Below are positions 51,101-63,426 of a stretch of 64,000 nt of DNA, piece by piece; the first letter of the stretch is position 1, and every line of letters starts with the position of its first letter. The translations under genes were made by a program, and so were the position numbers. Under the pieces are notes generated by a model that did not search any database, was not told where the DNA came from, and was given only the letters and a program-made list of their open reading frames with translations. Source of the stretch: Membranipora membranacea (lineage: Eukaryota > Bryozoa > Gymnolaemata > Cheilostomatida > Membraniporidae); assembly GCA_914767715.1 (NCBI GenBank), contig OU612075.1:21390001-21454000 (forward strand), read 5' to 3'.

Positions 51101-52467
51101 ATACAAAAAATTCAACATTACCCTGTTAGTAGTGAGGTAAATGGAGTTTACCTTCCTGCAGCTGTGAGACAGTTTCAAGAGCCTACCATCACTGCTATAA
51201 TTTGAACATGAATTATTCGTAATTCAGAGACGATTAATTAGGATGAGCAATGCTTTACTACAGCAAATTATCACTATCACATAGCTCAAAATCACTCACT
51301 TGGTCTTTGAATTGGGCATATTCATTCCCAGATAAATCACTCAGAAAGTATGTAGTTCAACCAATGAGAGAACAATTTGTGAGTGAGACCTGCGAGGGTC
51401 TCACTAAGTGAGCGATCATATTGAGATTTTGGCTGTTTTTAACTGAAAGACCCTCTGGTTGGTTGTTACAGTGGAGACTCAGCAGTTATCTCTACAGAAT
51501 GAAGCGGAAGATGAGAAGGATGAGATAGAGAGGAAGTCGGAGCCAGGTAATACATCCAGTGTAACTGTAACTAACCTGATCTAGCTATGTACAGATCTCA
51601 CAGAGAGCCAATGTGCTGGCTCTGATCTGATTGGCTGTTGTCCCGTCCCTTCAGAGCCAACACATTGGCAAAGTCTAAGTGCTCTTATATTGCTGGGTCG
51701 CTCGCCGTGGCATTTAATTATCAATTACATTTTGGGGATGTGGTTGATAAAGAAATGCCAATACCAGCAACCTGGGGCAAAGTATGAGCATTTAAACTAC
51801 ACACTTAGTATTCATTTCATACACCCTTTCCAGCATATTGTATCATGATGGTATGACTAAAGTCCATTTGAATTTTCAATCTCTATAAAACACATTTATC
51901 CTGTTTCACTTCAGGACTAAGAACAAGACATTTTGTGGTATTGTGTATGGTCCAGCTACACCTCTTGTTGCAACGCAATATGAACTCAATTTGTGCTCTT
52001 TTTTTTCAGTGCCTTGGTGGCCATACTTGACTAGGTTTGGAGGGATGCTTATCGGCCCGATATTTATGGTTGTGGCTCTGTTCATGGTTTGTAGTAGAGG
52101 AATTACTCGCCATCGACAGCAAAGTAGATACAACCACAATCATCACAACAATAGTGACCTGAATAAGATCCCACCTCAATATCATGTATGTACAAACTTG
52201 GGCCGAAATTAGGCCCCGGTATAAACTTGTGAATCATATAACAATAGCAAGAAAAAGTTTGGCAAGGTTGAAAACTGGCTAGGAGTTGTCTGTTTACTTC
52301 ACATGGGGAGACAACTTTACCTTCTTACATGTGATGAGGATTTTAGCAGTTTAGCCATGGCACTCCTTTTTTGTTCATTACAGAGGGCCATCTTGGAGAG
52401 TCACATGTGCCAACAAGATTATGATTCAAAGTCATTCAACAGCAGGATTAAACATTTGATGTCATGA
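45133..52467 (+). CDS. Membrane-anchored ADAM/ADAMTS-like metalloprotease (682 aa)
   Basis: Thirteen exons: 45133-45235, 46206-46417, 46595-46772, 47055-47308, 47766-47927, 48391-48491, 49027-49182, 49587-49730, 50180-50372, 50674-50884, 51472-51546, 52010-52185, 52384-52467; 2049 nt, all phases match. Order of parts: signal peptide (about 1-24); reprolysin-type propeptide (SIQICSGEFKDGIIVRGSEY); furin site RKKR (185-188); M12B catalytic domain with zinc motif HELGHSLGADHD (384-395) and a Met-turn-like NHLMATHN; then a Cys-rich region like that of ADAMTS proteins (GVLHTREDQCKAEF, DGTWCDVGKWCIEGNC); a short acidic linker; a TM helix (about 604-625); and a basic, His/Asn-rich cytoplasmic tail of about 57 residues. 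No thrombospondin or EGF repeat is present. Expected role: shedding or matrix cleavage at the cell surface. Subfamily is uncertain. Poly(A) signals lie just downstream. Confidence 0.88.
45931..45945 (+). repeat. Poly-G tract
   Basis: Fifteen consecutive G, in the first intron of the protease gene, within a G-rich segment resembling ones near 12328, 38945 and 55680. Confidence 0.8.
51607..51669. repeat. Hairpin with 19-bp stem
   Basis: GCCAATGTGCTGGCTCTGA (51607-51625) pairs, with one mismatch, with TCAGAGCCAACACATTGGC (51651-51669). A half-copy, CAGAGCCAACATATTGGC, is at about 48657. Both are in introns of the protease gene. Confidence 0.6.
51736..51800. mobile_element. Relic related to the 22284-22511 foldback
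   Basis: GATGTGGTTGATAA, AAATGCCAATACCAGC and GCATTTAAACT follow each other as in the right arm of the element at 22454-22511, with many changes. Confidence 0.45.
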
Positions 52468-53180
52468 AGAAGAAAAAAACCTCAATTTCATGTAAATTTA
52501 TCATCATCAATAAATTTTTTCAAAATAAATAATTTCGTCAAATAAAATAATCATGAAAATAGTAAAAGGTTTTTCCATAAATCTTGGGATAACCATCCTC
52601 AATAGGAAGATACACAATAATTATTATTATCAACATTATTGATCATGATATGAGAAAACCAATACAAAATTATCCCAAACAAAGGCAATAGGCTAGTTAG
52701 TAGTATCATTACACTACGTCATCATCTGTTTAGTAGCATTGATAATGTTACAAAGCGAATATAACAGAGATGAACATTTATAGGGTTATTATATAGCGAT
52801 TCAGTATGAAAAATAAGAATATGGGTAAGCAATGGTTGACACTGGCCAAATACAAGCATGACCAATTTGGGTGATACAGCTAGCTAACGCTGTTATTGAC
52901 CATTATTTTGTGGTCGACAATTTCTGGTGAGCCATTGATATCTTTAATATAATTCTAAGAAGACCATTGCTGGCAATTGGCGATCAAGCAGCAATGTTGC
53001 AGAAAGCGAAACAGAAATCAACAAATACAAAAAATAGAATGACTTATATATCTGAATAAGCTTTGATAATAGGTGGCAAATCTATGGGCAAGACTGTAGA
53101 CAGCAGTGTGGCAACTGGCAACGCCATCCTACGATTTCCATAAATCTTCTAATTGACTCACTATTAGCTGTCTTGAAACC
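52468..53180. other. Convergent 3' region between protease and oxidase
   Basis: 3' UTR of both genes. On the minus strand an ATTAAA variant signal (plus-strand tttaat, 52943-52948) lies about 235 bp after the oxidase stop. No other element recognised. Confidence 0.45.
52509..52529 (+). promoter_or_regulatory. Double poly(A) signal of the protease gene
   Basis: AATAAA at 52509-52514 and again at 52524-52529, 40-60 bp after the stop codon. Confidence 0.7.
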
Positions 53181-56100
53181 TCAAAGCTTACTGGCAGCCA
53201 CTGATTGGTTCAAGGCTTCCTTCAGAATTCTGGTAACTTTCATCGCACTTCCCCAGCTCAACCCAACGCCAACACCTTCATGTCCGTAATTATGTATTAA
53301 CTTTAAATAGATATAGAGAAAGTTAATGCACCGGTTTTATTTCACTCAGTGAAATACAGTAGTGAAATGAAAGTGCTGTGTTGAAGAGGGTTGTTAAAAA
53401 AATTGAGTTTGTTTGTAAGCTGCTATCAAACATAGGAGCTTGAATGATAACAAGATCAGAGATGGTGCCACCGGCTCTAATACAGTTCTCTCTTGTGCCC
53501 ACCCTAAACTCGACACTTTAAAAGCAGACGGATGGTAGCTGGTCAAAAGTGATGAGGTTATTAGAGTCTACAATGAGCTACAGGGTTTTTCCCATAATGT
53601 AGGTCCACATGGTGGCTTCTCGTTTGGTCAACATGTGAGCAACCTTATAATAACAATAATTTGGAGCGCAAAATTGATGTGCAACACAATGTAACAAAAT
53701 TATCTGCGTACCTGCACAAGATATTATTTTATATAATAGCGCAGCAAAGGCAGAAATATTGATCTGAAGACCTTCAACACCAACTGAGCCACCTCCTACA
53801 TATTCAATCCCAGATATTCATTTAATGAAATATTTCAAGTCTCACCACAAGAGTTTTTCCATCTACTATCTTTTCCTCTCTCTCGATGCGTAGTCCTCCA
53901 GATCTGAATGGTCTGAAGCCGACAGTTTTCTGCATAATAGGAGCCTTACTCAGGGCTGTATGAGTCCTCCTGGAGTACTTCTCTATCAGCTGTAACTTAT
54001 CTTCCTCCATCTCTCGCTCATAATTACCCAAATCATAAGTCCCGCCCACAATCGTGTCGTAAGAGCTGCAAGAAGAGCCTATTCTGTAATTCATATCACT
54101 GTCGATGTAATCGTCATATCAGTGTAACTGGTGCCGGTGCATTGTGTAGCAGGTCTTGTGCAAGATGGGACCTACTTCTTGATTTTAAATTAGTTGGGGT
54201 TTGAACATGGAGGGTGGGATATACCACTACTCCCCTCCACTCCTCTACCCACCCCTCCCATCCTCCCTGGTTTGAATCAATCACCTTAACATTAGCATGT
54301 ATCTTCCTGAGAGCATGACTTGTTGATCAAGCATGCATTTGAAAAGTAAGGGGGAGATGACTACCGCTGAGAATTTTTGACTTCAAATAACTGTGCACGG
54401 CTTGCTGTCGACATAAGAGGTATCTCACTTACTGTGGAATCATATAGAATCCTATGTGTATCCCAGTATCTGGGTCAGGTCTCTTATTACACAATATGAA
54501 ATGATTAACTTTTCCCTCAGTAGCGAATCTCATGATGTGACCTTTGATTGGTGACATCATAGTATCGTTTATCATATTCCTGCTCCCAAGGCCGGTACAG
54601 TTAATAACGACATCGTACTCCCGAGGAATCTGCAATACAGAATAATCACAGAAATAATACAATATAGTGCTAGCTACAAATTGTTTGATGAAATCACAGA
54701 GTGCCTACTTCCCAGTAGTCAGTAGACCGCAGCAGGAATCGAACCAAGGACCCCCGACACTTGCTGTTTGTGTTAGATGGCAAACGCTTGAACCAGCTGT
54801 GAGATCTCAAGTTAAGCTACCTCCTAAACCTAATAACGTTAAGTTTATCAACTGAATTTTATACCTTTATCATATTAAGGTCACAAGGTCTGCGAGTGGG
54901 ACCAAAGGAGGAGGCTGCAGTGTCTTGACATATTTAAACTGTTGCGGGGGCTCACAGTCACACTAGATGAAGCCCCGTTACGGACTCCGTCATTGAGAGC
55001 AAGAGAGAGAACCTCAAGGCATTTATTCATATTTAGCTGCTTATCATGGTAGTTAACTTAATAACACAATTTTACCTGTTGAAGGTTGTCTATCCTTGCT
55101 CTATGAATTACACCACCATGGCTATGAAACTGGTTCAACAGGTACAACAAATATCTTCTCCCATCCACAACATAAGTCTCCAACGACCATCCAGAGCTTG
55201 AAAGAGTGTCACAACAGCTTATGCAGACTTTAACTTACTTATCGCGTAAGATTATCAGAGCCACATACAAAAACTCATGCATTGATAAAAAATCATTGGA
55301 ATGGCAAGGATGAAATAGCTCTTTGTAGTCTGTTCTACAGTCTGAGCACACTAGAGTCTAGAAATCTTCAAATGATGGGGATAATATTTACCATGGATAA
55401 TCAGGCATAAGTCCTTGACATTGCAGGTCTGTGAGGACTCGATACTTTCCGGAGACCTGGGCTGCCAATGGTAACTCATCATCCTAAAACAGAAGAAACA
55501 TATATAGCATAAATTCTGATGCATTTGATGAGTCATTGGCCAAGCCTGAGTTGGCAGTTATGAGTGGCCTGTTGTTGCTTGAGGTTGAACATGCCTTATC
55601 AATTGCCTTCTCCTGAATACAGGTGACAATCACCCTTAGCTTTCTGATTGCTTACATACAACAACCATAGGGCCATCGGGCGGGGGAGGAGGCAAGAGTC
55701 TAGGGGGTCCAGTCTAACAACAACAAAAACTATTAGCCATATACTTTACCGGAAACACTTCACCATAAGTGTCAGTATGGTTTAAGAAGTATCCTTCTCT
55801 ATGTAACACACCAGTCACTAGCGCATTCTCTTTCTTATGTACATTTTCAAAGTGTTCCAGGCTGTCTCTAACAATCCTGTAACAATGATATTAGAAGTAT
55901 GACATCTCAACAAGGGACTAACATTGGTGCAACTAAGACTAAGACAAACAACCTCAATAGCAACGTATACCACAGCATGGCATTTATCTTAATGAAAAAG
56001 GTATCTTGCACGCAAAGAACGTTTTATATGATGACGAACACTGTGATAGATTCATACAGAGACTCAGCGTATATTCATAAAAGTAGAGTTCAATACATAA

Positions 56101-56331
56101 GCGTATTACATAACAGATTTACCTTTTAGCATCAAGAGGTAATCCTTCTCTTGGACCTACTAGCACCACTCCTCCCGCTACCATACTGACGATATCCTCT
56201 GGTGGGAAGTGCTCTGACATCACAGTGACCTTGACATCGGCGACATTCCTCTGTATACATACAGCGGCGCTAAGACCAGAAACCCCAGCTCCTATCACCA
56301 GAACATTAGTTTGTCTCGGTGACCCAGCCAT
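53181..56331 (-). CDS. Peroxisomal D-amino-acid/D-aspartate oxidase (361 aa)
   Basis: Seven exons on the minus strand: 56331-56123, 55876-55750, 55483-55392, 55196-55076, 54629-54433, 54065-53846, 53300-53181; 1086 nt, phases all match. FAD enzyme that oxidises D-amino acids to keto acids, ammonia and hydrogen peroxide. Visible: N-terminal dinucleotide fold VLVIGAGVSG (10-19); VAGGVVLVGP; YDVVINCTGLGSR; GFYMIPHSYDTIVGGTYDLG; GFRPFRSGGLRIERE, holding the substrate-carboxylate Arg of the family; HNYGHEGVGVGLSWGSA near the end; and the C-terminal tripeptide SKL, a classical type 1 peroxisomal signal. Length is usual for the family. I cannot decide between neutral D-amino-acid and D-aspartate specificity: the active-site stretch has MIPHS where family members usually carry PG, and there is no Arg in the GGTYDLG loop. 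Confidence 0.92.
53765..53800 (-). mobile_element. SINE family 1 fragment
   Basis: Minus strand reads TAGGAGGTGGCTCAGTTGGT, the A-box start of the SINE found at 40930-41120; the rest is missing. It lies in the last oxidase intron. Confidence 0.5.
54695..54835 (-). mobile_element. tRNA-derived SINE, family 1
   Basis: Minus strand: GGAGGTAGCTTAACTTG (A box region), GGTTCGATTCC (good B box) and the body GCGGTCTACTGACTACTGGG shared with the copy at 40930-41120. A small insertion separates the boxes. It lies in an oxidase intron. Confidence 0.7.
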
Positions 56332-56435
56332 CTTCTGCTGATAGTAGTTTTGTCTCTCAAGCTTTGTTATCTACAAGTACAGTTATGTATAGTTGTGTTG
56401 CATTACAATATCACTATCAGAATGATGTCTGACTT

Positions 56436-56437
56436 CC

Positions 56438-56486
<49 letters not shown>

Positions 56487-56487
56487 A
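56436..56487. repeat. (CAA)n microsatellite
   Basis: About sixteen perfect ACA/CAA units, about 105 bp upstream of the oxidase start codon. Confidence 0.9.
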
Positions 56488-57794
56488 AGTTTGAGCAATG
56501 TTACTCTGAGTTAGAGTTACTAACCTCCAGTAGTGGAAGTATGCAGCTATTTTTTTAAATAAATTGATTCAACATCAGACAGTCCCTGGATGAGTTTTAA
56601 TAAACTGTCACAGTGCACTCACGTGTTTCAAAATTATATAAATATTTTAACCTGGATTTAGGTTGCTGCGTGATCAATCACGCATCACAATGTACATGCT
56701 TTATAATAGTATGATACCTTATAAGGAGAGCAAATCCTTATAAAGAATATACTAGCCAAAATATAGTGGCTCTACTCTAAGGATGTAAGGCATATAATTA
56801 AACTATATAATTCAGTATCCACACAGGCATTTCAACATTTGTTCCTGCTCGTACTCTTCTCCAGTCAATATATAGCACTTTCTATATTTATTGTCAATTC
56901 TTTTGAGCGTTTTAATGTTGCACTGACAATCACGTTTAATACCCTGGGGGAATTTATATGGTATTCACAGGAGAAAAAATGCCATTTTGCACAGGCTCTT
57001 AGTAGCGAGATTTATGATACATCTTCTCAACCTGTTTACCGTTTACAAACTATCACCTCACCTCAGCCTACCTACTCACAATGGGGCTAGCTGACATAAA
57101 GTCACTCCCATACTAGCTAAACTAAACTCTAGCCAATATTACTTACTCCTCTAGGATGGTCATTTTGACATCTCAAATTCTTAGATATGTGCGACTTCAT
57201 ATATTCGGTTCTGGGGCAAAAAGAAACGAAACGGAAATCATTGATTGACTCGAATGATAACCATATGTGAGACAAAACCGAAAAACGTTCCAAACATCCA
57301 GTCAGTGCCGCATTTAAGCTCTGCTATCAGCGGGAGGGGGCAACATATATAACCATTATTTCCAAGGGTTGTTGCAATGAATAAGACATAAATGCAGAGG
57401 GTAGAAATGCAATAATTATACCATAAGTAAGTTCATAACAAGACTGGATTTGACTCTGGCTCTAATGTCATAGACAAATCAAAAGGATAGATGTCACATC
57501 ACAAACATTATAAAACATGGGATAAAAATAGTAGTGTTGTGGTAATGTAGTTTATAATATCCTTACATCCATCATTATAAGAGATTAGTTAGCTTAGAAT
57601 TCGTTCAAAATATGACCCAAGAGAATGTGATATCAGCTGGCTACTAAAGGCAATGTGTCACTATTCTTATAGATCGATATGTGAATGATTTTCAAGATAT
57701 TTTCTACAACATCATGTCAAGCTGACACTACAATATGCAATGTGATAACTACTTTTGCTGCGACATCCAAGCAGTACAAAGTACTTCAATCATA

Positions 57795-57955
57795 GGATGG
57801 GCCATAACTCAATGGGTAAGGGCTGGGTCTTTTATATGAGAGGTCAGGAAAATGTATTTGATCCCCAGCGGATACAGCGGTGTCAGTTAGTACATCCAAC
57901 CACAATTGCTTCTGTGCCTTATCAGTATAACGTCTGTATACCAGTCGGAAAAGAA
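57795..57955 (+). mobile_element. tRNA-derived SINE, family 2
   Basis: Reads GGCCATAACTCAATGGGTAA, a B-box-like TATTTGATCCCCAGC, then GCGGATACAGCGGTGTCAG and ACATCCAACC. The same arrangement occurs inverted at 61755-61914. Confidence 0.6.
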
Positions 57956-59802
57956 AAAACGCACAGGTTTCATACAGGAGATCAGGACTAAACAAGCCTA
58001 CATTTTATACCCATATTATGCAGCAAGCTAAGATAATGGCCGGTATTGTGATAACCGAAATATCATCAATAAAGCAAAATTGAGTGGGTTGGAACACAAA
58101 AGTCTGTTGTGTAGGCAGGCACCGAACTGCATCCGTAAGACTTTTTTAAAACTAATACGGTAACTTACAAAGCTTGCATTCCAGGATCACAGATATTTTG
58201 AACGCCATAAGTCCAACTAGGTGTGGTTCACCGCTTTTTATACACCTGATTCTAATAATTAAAACATCATATTTGTGGAAATGAATTTGTACAATGGCAC
58301 TTGTAAATGTTCAGTTGTATTGATATGTTTGACTTGTCCTCTCATGTGCATGGAGAAGACAATTTTGAATTGTAATAAGATGAATTGGTTGTAGCAGGTC
58401 CCAAACTCCCTCGTTGTAGCAGGGAGGGTTGTAGCAGGGTTGCAGTTACGATTAATTAAATTTCTCTTTCTTTCCTTTTAACGCTCTATGGCAAATTGTA
58501 GAGTTTGCTAAAAGATATTTGAATATAATATTCAACAAACAGTATTACTAATACTAATGTCATTTTTTGCATTGTCAGCCAAATACAGTTTTGTTGTCAC
58601 TAGGAGATAAAACCAGCAGTTCCTTGTAAACAATAGACATGTTTAGTGATATACCGTCCTACAATAATTGACAAAGTGAGACATATGGAAATTAATATGG
58701 TTCAATATGACCTTTTGAGTTATATTGAAAATAATACCATATCAATGGTTTTGCTTTCTAAACAATTATTCCCTAAAAAAGGCTTCCATAAATGTTTTGC
58801 CTCTCAAAGACTCTATGCAATGCATGGGTGTCCATTATCAGCCCCGCTCATGAGTAGGATCTAAGTGCTGACGACATTTCGCTGGCACAATATTGAGTGA
58901 TGATGTAGTTAGATTTTAAATTGACAGAGAATTGTTAGAAAGTTTATATTTATAATAATAACGTAGATGTGAGTAGAGCCCTGAGTGGACATCATTTTAA
59001 TTTTATTTCGAAAGAGAACTTCATGAGTAACTTGATGTGACTTTCCCCGATTACACAAGCGTTCACACTAGTGAATATCCCATTGATTGAGACCGGCTGA
59101 TATCTGTTCCGACCGGATTCAATCAAGGAGAGTTACCACCATGTGTTTATGTGAGTGTCGTCACATTGTGTTAACATGTTCAATATTGAAATATAGTCTG
59201 CTTCAGTCACTGTATCATTGATGGTATTGTGGATCCGCCATCCCGTTTCATGAAATGAGTTGACCACTTTTAGTTGTAAGACTGTAGCTTTGATTGGGCA
59301 GTGGAAAACTTGGTTTCAAGTCTCTTAAATTAGTCTATTCATGGATTTGTATTTAGGGTCTCACCAATTAGAGAGGTGAGAAAAATCTAAGGTTTTCCAT
59401 TAGCCCACAACCTTATCAAGTAAGGCGTTTCTTTGGTTCATCCTATGAAAGTAAGACTACAAAACTAGACTCTCTGTTTTAAAACTTGACGAACTGAAAA
59501 TACTCAGCCAGCTCTAATTTTTTCGTTTTGTAGCAAAAGTTCCATCATAATGACAATCACTACCTAAATACAGTTAAACAAAACTTTCATTAAAAAAACT
59601 TTCATAAATTTCACATCATGAAAAACATTTGTAATAATGAATTGTTGCTGACAATAAAAGTATATATATATATAGGCCTATTAGATCAGTCCTCCTTGAC
59701 AATAATATTTTTAACAAATTTGTTTTACCATTTATTCTCGTTGTGCATATCTCATATGTCCAAGTAACTTGCTCGGCAAATTATACTGATATAATATATG
59801 TA

Positions 59803-59848
59803 TGTTTATAATTATATACATATATATATATATATATTTATATATTTT
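59803..59848. repeat. (TA)n tract
   Basis: Alternating TA/TATA run. Confidence 0.8.
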
Positions 59849-60370
59849 ATTGCTCATACTCTGAGCTGATTATTACTTGAGTTTAGTTTTTTTTAGAGGC
59901 TACTCTGCTGAGTACGCACAGCTGTTGTATACATGAGTTTTTGAGTTGCGATCAGTCTTGTCTCAACGGATGTTGGTCACGGCTTAGATTGTTGACATGT
60001 GAAATATCCTGACCATTCTCAAATGCTTTCCAACACTTATACCACATTTGATTCTCTAGATAATTCCTTTTTTTTCCAAAGGTTTTGGTCTAACACGTTT
60101 ACACACTTTATTTCCACTGAGTTGTTGCCACAGCTTCCGATTGGCATCTTCACAGCAAGTTTTGATGTGTAAACTGTGATCATCTCAAAAAGGTGAGATG
60201 GAATTTGACTCTAGCTTTTTACAATCTAACAGCTTTAAGCTATGTTTTATTTCTGGATACATAGGCTTTCTCCATGGAACATTCATGCTGAGTCTTATAT
60301 GTCATATCCATCTACAGATTGATTGCCGGACCAAGGTTCTTTGTACTATCTATACCGAAGTTGCAAAATT

Positions 60371-60376
60371 TTTATT
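60371..60376 (-). promoter_or_regulatory. Probable poly(A) signal of PEMT
   Basis: AATAAA on the minus strand about 190 bp after the stop; further ones at 60247-60252 and 60107-60112. Confidence 0.45.
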
Positions 60377-60564
60377 GTTCCATCTTATCCTCCATACACT
60401 TAGATTTGTTGAATTGGATTTAGAATGTTGAAAAATTTGGTGTGACATACACAGTAGGCACAATGATGTCTGTTAAAACACAGACAGAAAAATGTAAATC
60501 AATAACTTAAATAAACGTAGGAAAGGTATAAAATATCGATGACCAAAGGGGTCGAATAATTGAC

Positions 60565-63426
60565 CTAAAGTCCTTTCTTGGTTTTTTTCTTGTCTGATGC
60601 AGCCTTATTTGCATAGATCATTGCGGTGAACGGCCTAAAATATGAAAACATTTTCATTATTGATATGGTCAATATGCTGTTTCTACTCCTCGAATAAAAT
60701 TAGGCCACTCAATTTTGGTTGAAAAGTATTATTTTCATTTTTCCTTTAAACTAGTATACACTGTTGAAATTCAGCAGTGATGCACACAAAACCAAAAAAA
60801 GCGATTACACGAAGTTATCTTACCTACAGAAGACCTGCCAACGTGACGATAGCTACATACAATAGTGTTAAAGAATCATCAGGTAAGGGGCATTGAACTT
60901 TCACTGACAGAATTTTGAATCTGCGTCACAACTTACCCTTCAAAGAAGTCCACAGTCACGACGTATACAATCTTTATCCATACTGTTAGGAAGATTCCAG
61001 TAATACTTCTATTTCTGAGAAAAAGCATTACATTGAACACGTCAACTCCAAGCTTCGACTACCTACATATGCAGGCGATGAGTTTGTATACGTACACAAA
61101 GCTATGAAAGCTATCTATAAATTCGTACACATACACAAGTTGAAATATATTGATTAAAATTAAAACATGTTTGTTTTCCTGACCTGCTATGCACCACACC
61201 TCTCATAAACACGTTATCCACCTCACTTGACTGCTATACAAGCCCACGGAGATGTGGCAAGAGTGAGGGGTTTGATGGACAGCGCTAATAACAACTATCC
61301 TATTTATAAAAACCACTTTGCTCCGGTAACACCCACAGAAGTCGAATGTAAGAAAGTGAATAGCAATGTTATGTACATGGTAAACCTACACGAGGGACAT
61401 TCCAATGAAGTTAAGTATCGCTCCGTCATACATCGGGTTATCCATTATGTTGAAAGGGAAAGCTGTCACTCTTTCTTCTAACAGGATTCCAAAGTGATCA
61501 CCTGTAAAAGTAATATCACAGTCCAATTACTTCATACTTGAGATCCAGATACCGCGTTGGTAGCATATTGTGATAAGTCATAAGTGACACAGTTTGGCTT
61601 GTAGATACAAAACACCAAGGCAATACCTCTAACAACAAGCAGACTTCAAGTCCTATCTAGTTCTCAAGGTAATAAAAAAACCTCACGTCCATATATAGTC
61701 TCGATACGCTGTGATACCATGTGAGAAACATTGATGTTGCTTGATTTTTTTGGTTCCAGTATCAGTAAAGGTATACGGACTGGATCCTGATGGGGCCCAG
61801 GAGCATTTGAGGTCGGATGCTCTTCCTGACACCACCTAGATCCGCCGGGAATCAAACACGGGACCTCTCCATTGAAAGACCCATGCATTACCCATTGCAC
61901 CAAGCCGCTCCCTAGTTCTCAAGGTAGTATCTTAATTTATCTAAATATTGCTAATACTAATTGAAGTTCCGAACAGACTACTGAGCATGCAATATTTGTA
62001 GTGATGTCTACATGATAAACTCCAACAAGTTACAGCATAGGGCTGCAGAAACCAAATCAAATGATGAATCAAGACCAGAATTTTCTTTATCATTTAACTA
62101 GACTATATCATCGATGTTGCAACTATAATTATTAGACATACGAACCATGAAATGTTCCAAACCATCCCAGTTGATAAAAACTTGTGACAACTAAAAACCA
62201 GCCTACACAGAGAAGTGCGTATCCGATATACTCAAGGGTGATGTCATGGGGAGTTATCCACTGCTGCTGGGATAAAGTGGCCTCTCTGAAACTAAAGAAA
62301 ACAGAGCGTTCATTTCAGATCTAACATTTTATATACACCAAAAGTTGTTCTCTGACCTTGTTTGTCTTTTGTTGGTTTCTTCATAGTCAAGCAGCAAGGT
62401 CAGGTTAGGGGAGGAAATATTCCCTTATCATAATATTTTAGCACTATAGCCTTAACAGTGCAGCGCAGCCGCTTTTAACAGTTGTTGTTATCAGTATAGT
62501 GATAACACATTCTATTTTCGACCATCATCAACATGTATAATACTGAAATGGGTTAAGTTTCTCTTCCTGGCCGCATTTCAAGAAACGCCCTCCCACCATA
62601 TTCACAGATGAATTTCCATGACACGTTAGGGTAGACCTTGATGTGTGACTGAAGGTGGATTGAAGAGTTACTTACAACCAATCTCTTGTTTTAGAGGTTA
62701 CGACCTGTGTAAGACTCCAGAGAAAACAGGCCATCTTCCCAGACCCAAAGAAGTTTGTGAAGACTCTAGTATTGTAGTCTAGTCTGGCTATCTACAAAGA
62801 ATAAAGCTAGGAAATGTTTTTTCGAATTTCGGGATTTAAATTATAAGCACTCCCACCCATCAATCATAACCAGAATGTTAACTAAGGCATGGTGGAGACA
62901 ACTTACATAATGCACACAGCTATACCTCAGTAGCCTTGGTTCCCAAATCGCTACTCCTATTTCCACAATTTAATTACTATAATTATGTCTTCGTTTCAGT
63001 GTGTTACAAGCTTATGGATCATTTTATAAGTTTATATTGAGCAATTCACAAGCTCCAATGGCATCACTTGGTTTGAACTGACTCTAGCTTCTGGTTCTCA
63101 TCACAGTTTTGAATCCAGTAAGTGTACATATCATGTACAAATAAAATCTATGTGTTGATTAGCAAACCATAATGACCACCGATAGTGATAAATAAATGTC
63201 GTGCCCTTGGAAAAGGTGGGCTGAGATTGCTGGTCAATGATCAGACAACCATGGTTGGAGCCTGAGGTGGTAAATGATAATGACTACGCCCACTTACCGC
63301 GTTGTAGTAGATATAAAGCCATGGTGCTAGAATGAAACAGATGATGACATTCCAATCGTATATGTCCACATAATCTAAAACTTCTGCAGCATTTAGCGGA
63401 ATCTTCCAAGTATCATTACTAGACAT
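60565..63426 (-). CDS. PEMT: Phosphatidylethanolamine N-methyltransferase (214 aa)
   Basis: Six exons on the minus strand: 63426-63298, 62791-62676, 62285-62146, 61501-61390, 61014-60937, 60634-60565; 645 nt, all phases consistent. An ER membrane enzyme that uses S-adenosylmethionine to convert phosphatidylethanolamine stepwise to phosphatidylcholine. Recognised from WNVIICFILAPWLYIYYNAI followed by ARLDYNTR; the SAM-binding LGWFGTFHGDHFGIL; RVTAFPFNIMDNPMY; and FEGPFTAMIY, which parallels the human EEPFTAEIY. Hydrophobic segments suit the four-helix topology, and length is close to the human enzyme. The C-terminus KKGL fits the KKXX ER-retrieval signal. Odd: the second Glu of the human EE pair reads Gly here. 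The exon 3 donor (GTTCGT) and exon 4 donor (GTAGGT) are weak but protein continuity across them is clear. Confidence 0.9.
61755..61914 (-). mobile_element. tRNA-derived SINE, family 2
   Basis: Minus strand: GGGAGCGGCTTGGTGCAATG, TGTTTGATTCCCGGCGG (B box) and GGTGTCAGGAAGAGCATCCG, a segment that resembles cores widespread in animal SINEs/LINE tails. It lies in a PEMT intron. Confidence 0.65.

Larger units (their letters stand above)
56332..60564. other. Intergenic DNA between oxidase and PEMT
   Basis: 4.2 kb with the CAA repeat, a family 2 SINE (57795-57955), a G-rich repeat-derived stretch (58395-58445) and TA tracts (59660-59675, 59803-59848). ORFs at 56839-57090, 58646-58864 and 60198-60431 have no splice partners or family resemblance that I can see. 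The PEMT poly(A) signal is probably at 60371-60376. Confidence 0.45.

Noticed and set aside
60821-60900. Extra PEMT exon between 60937 and 60634
   Set aside because: Joining 60937 directly to 60634 keeps phase and gives EGPFTAMIY, matching the family; an added exon would disrupt it.
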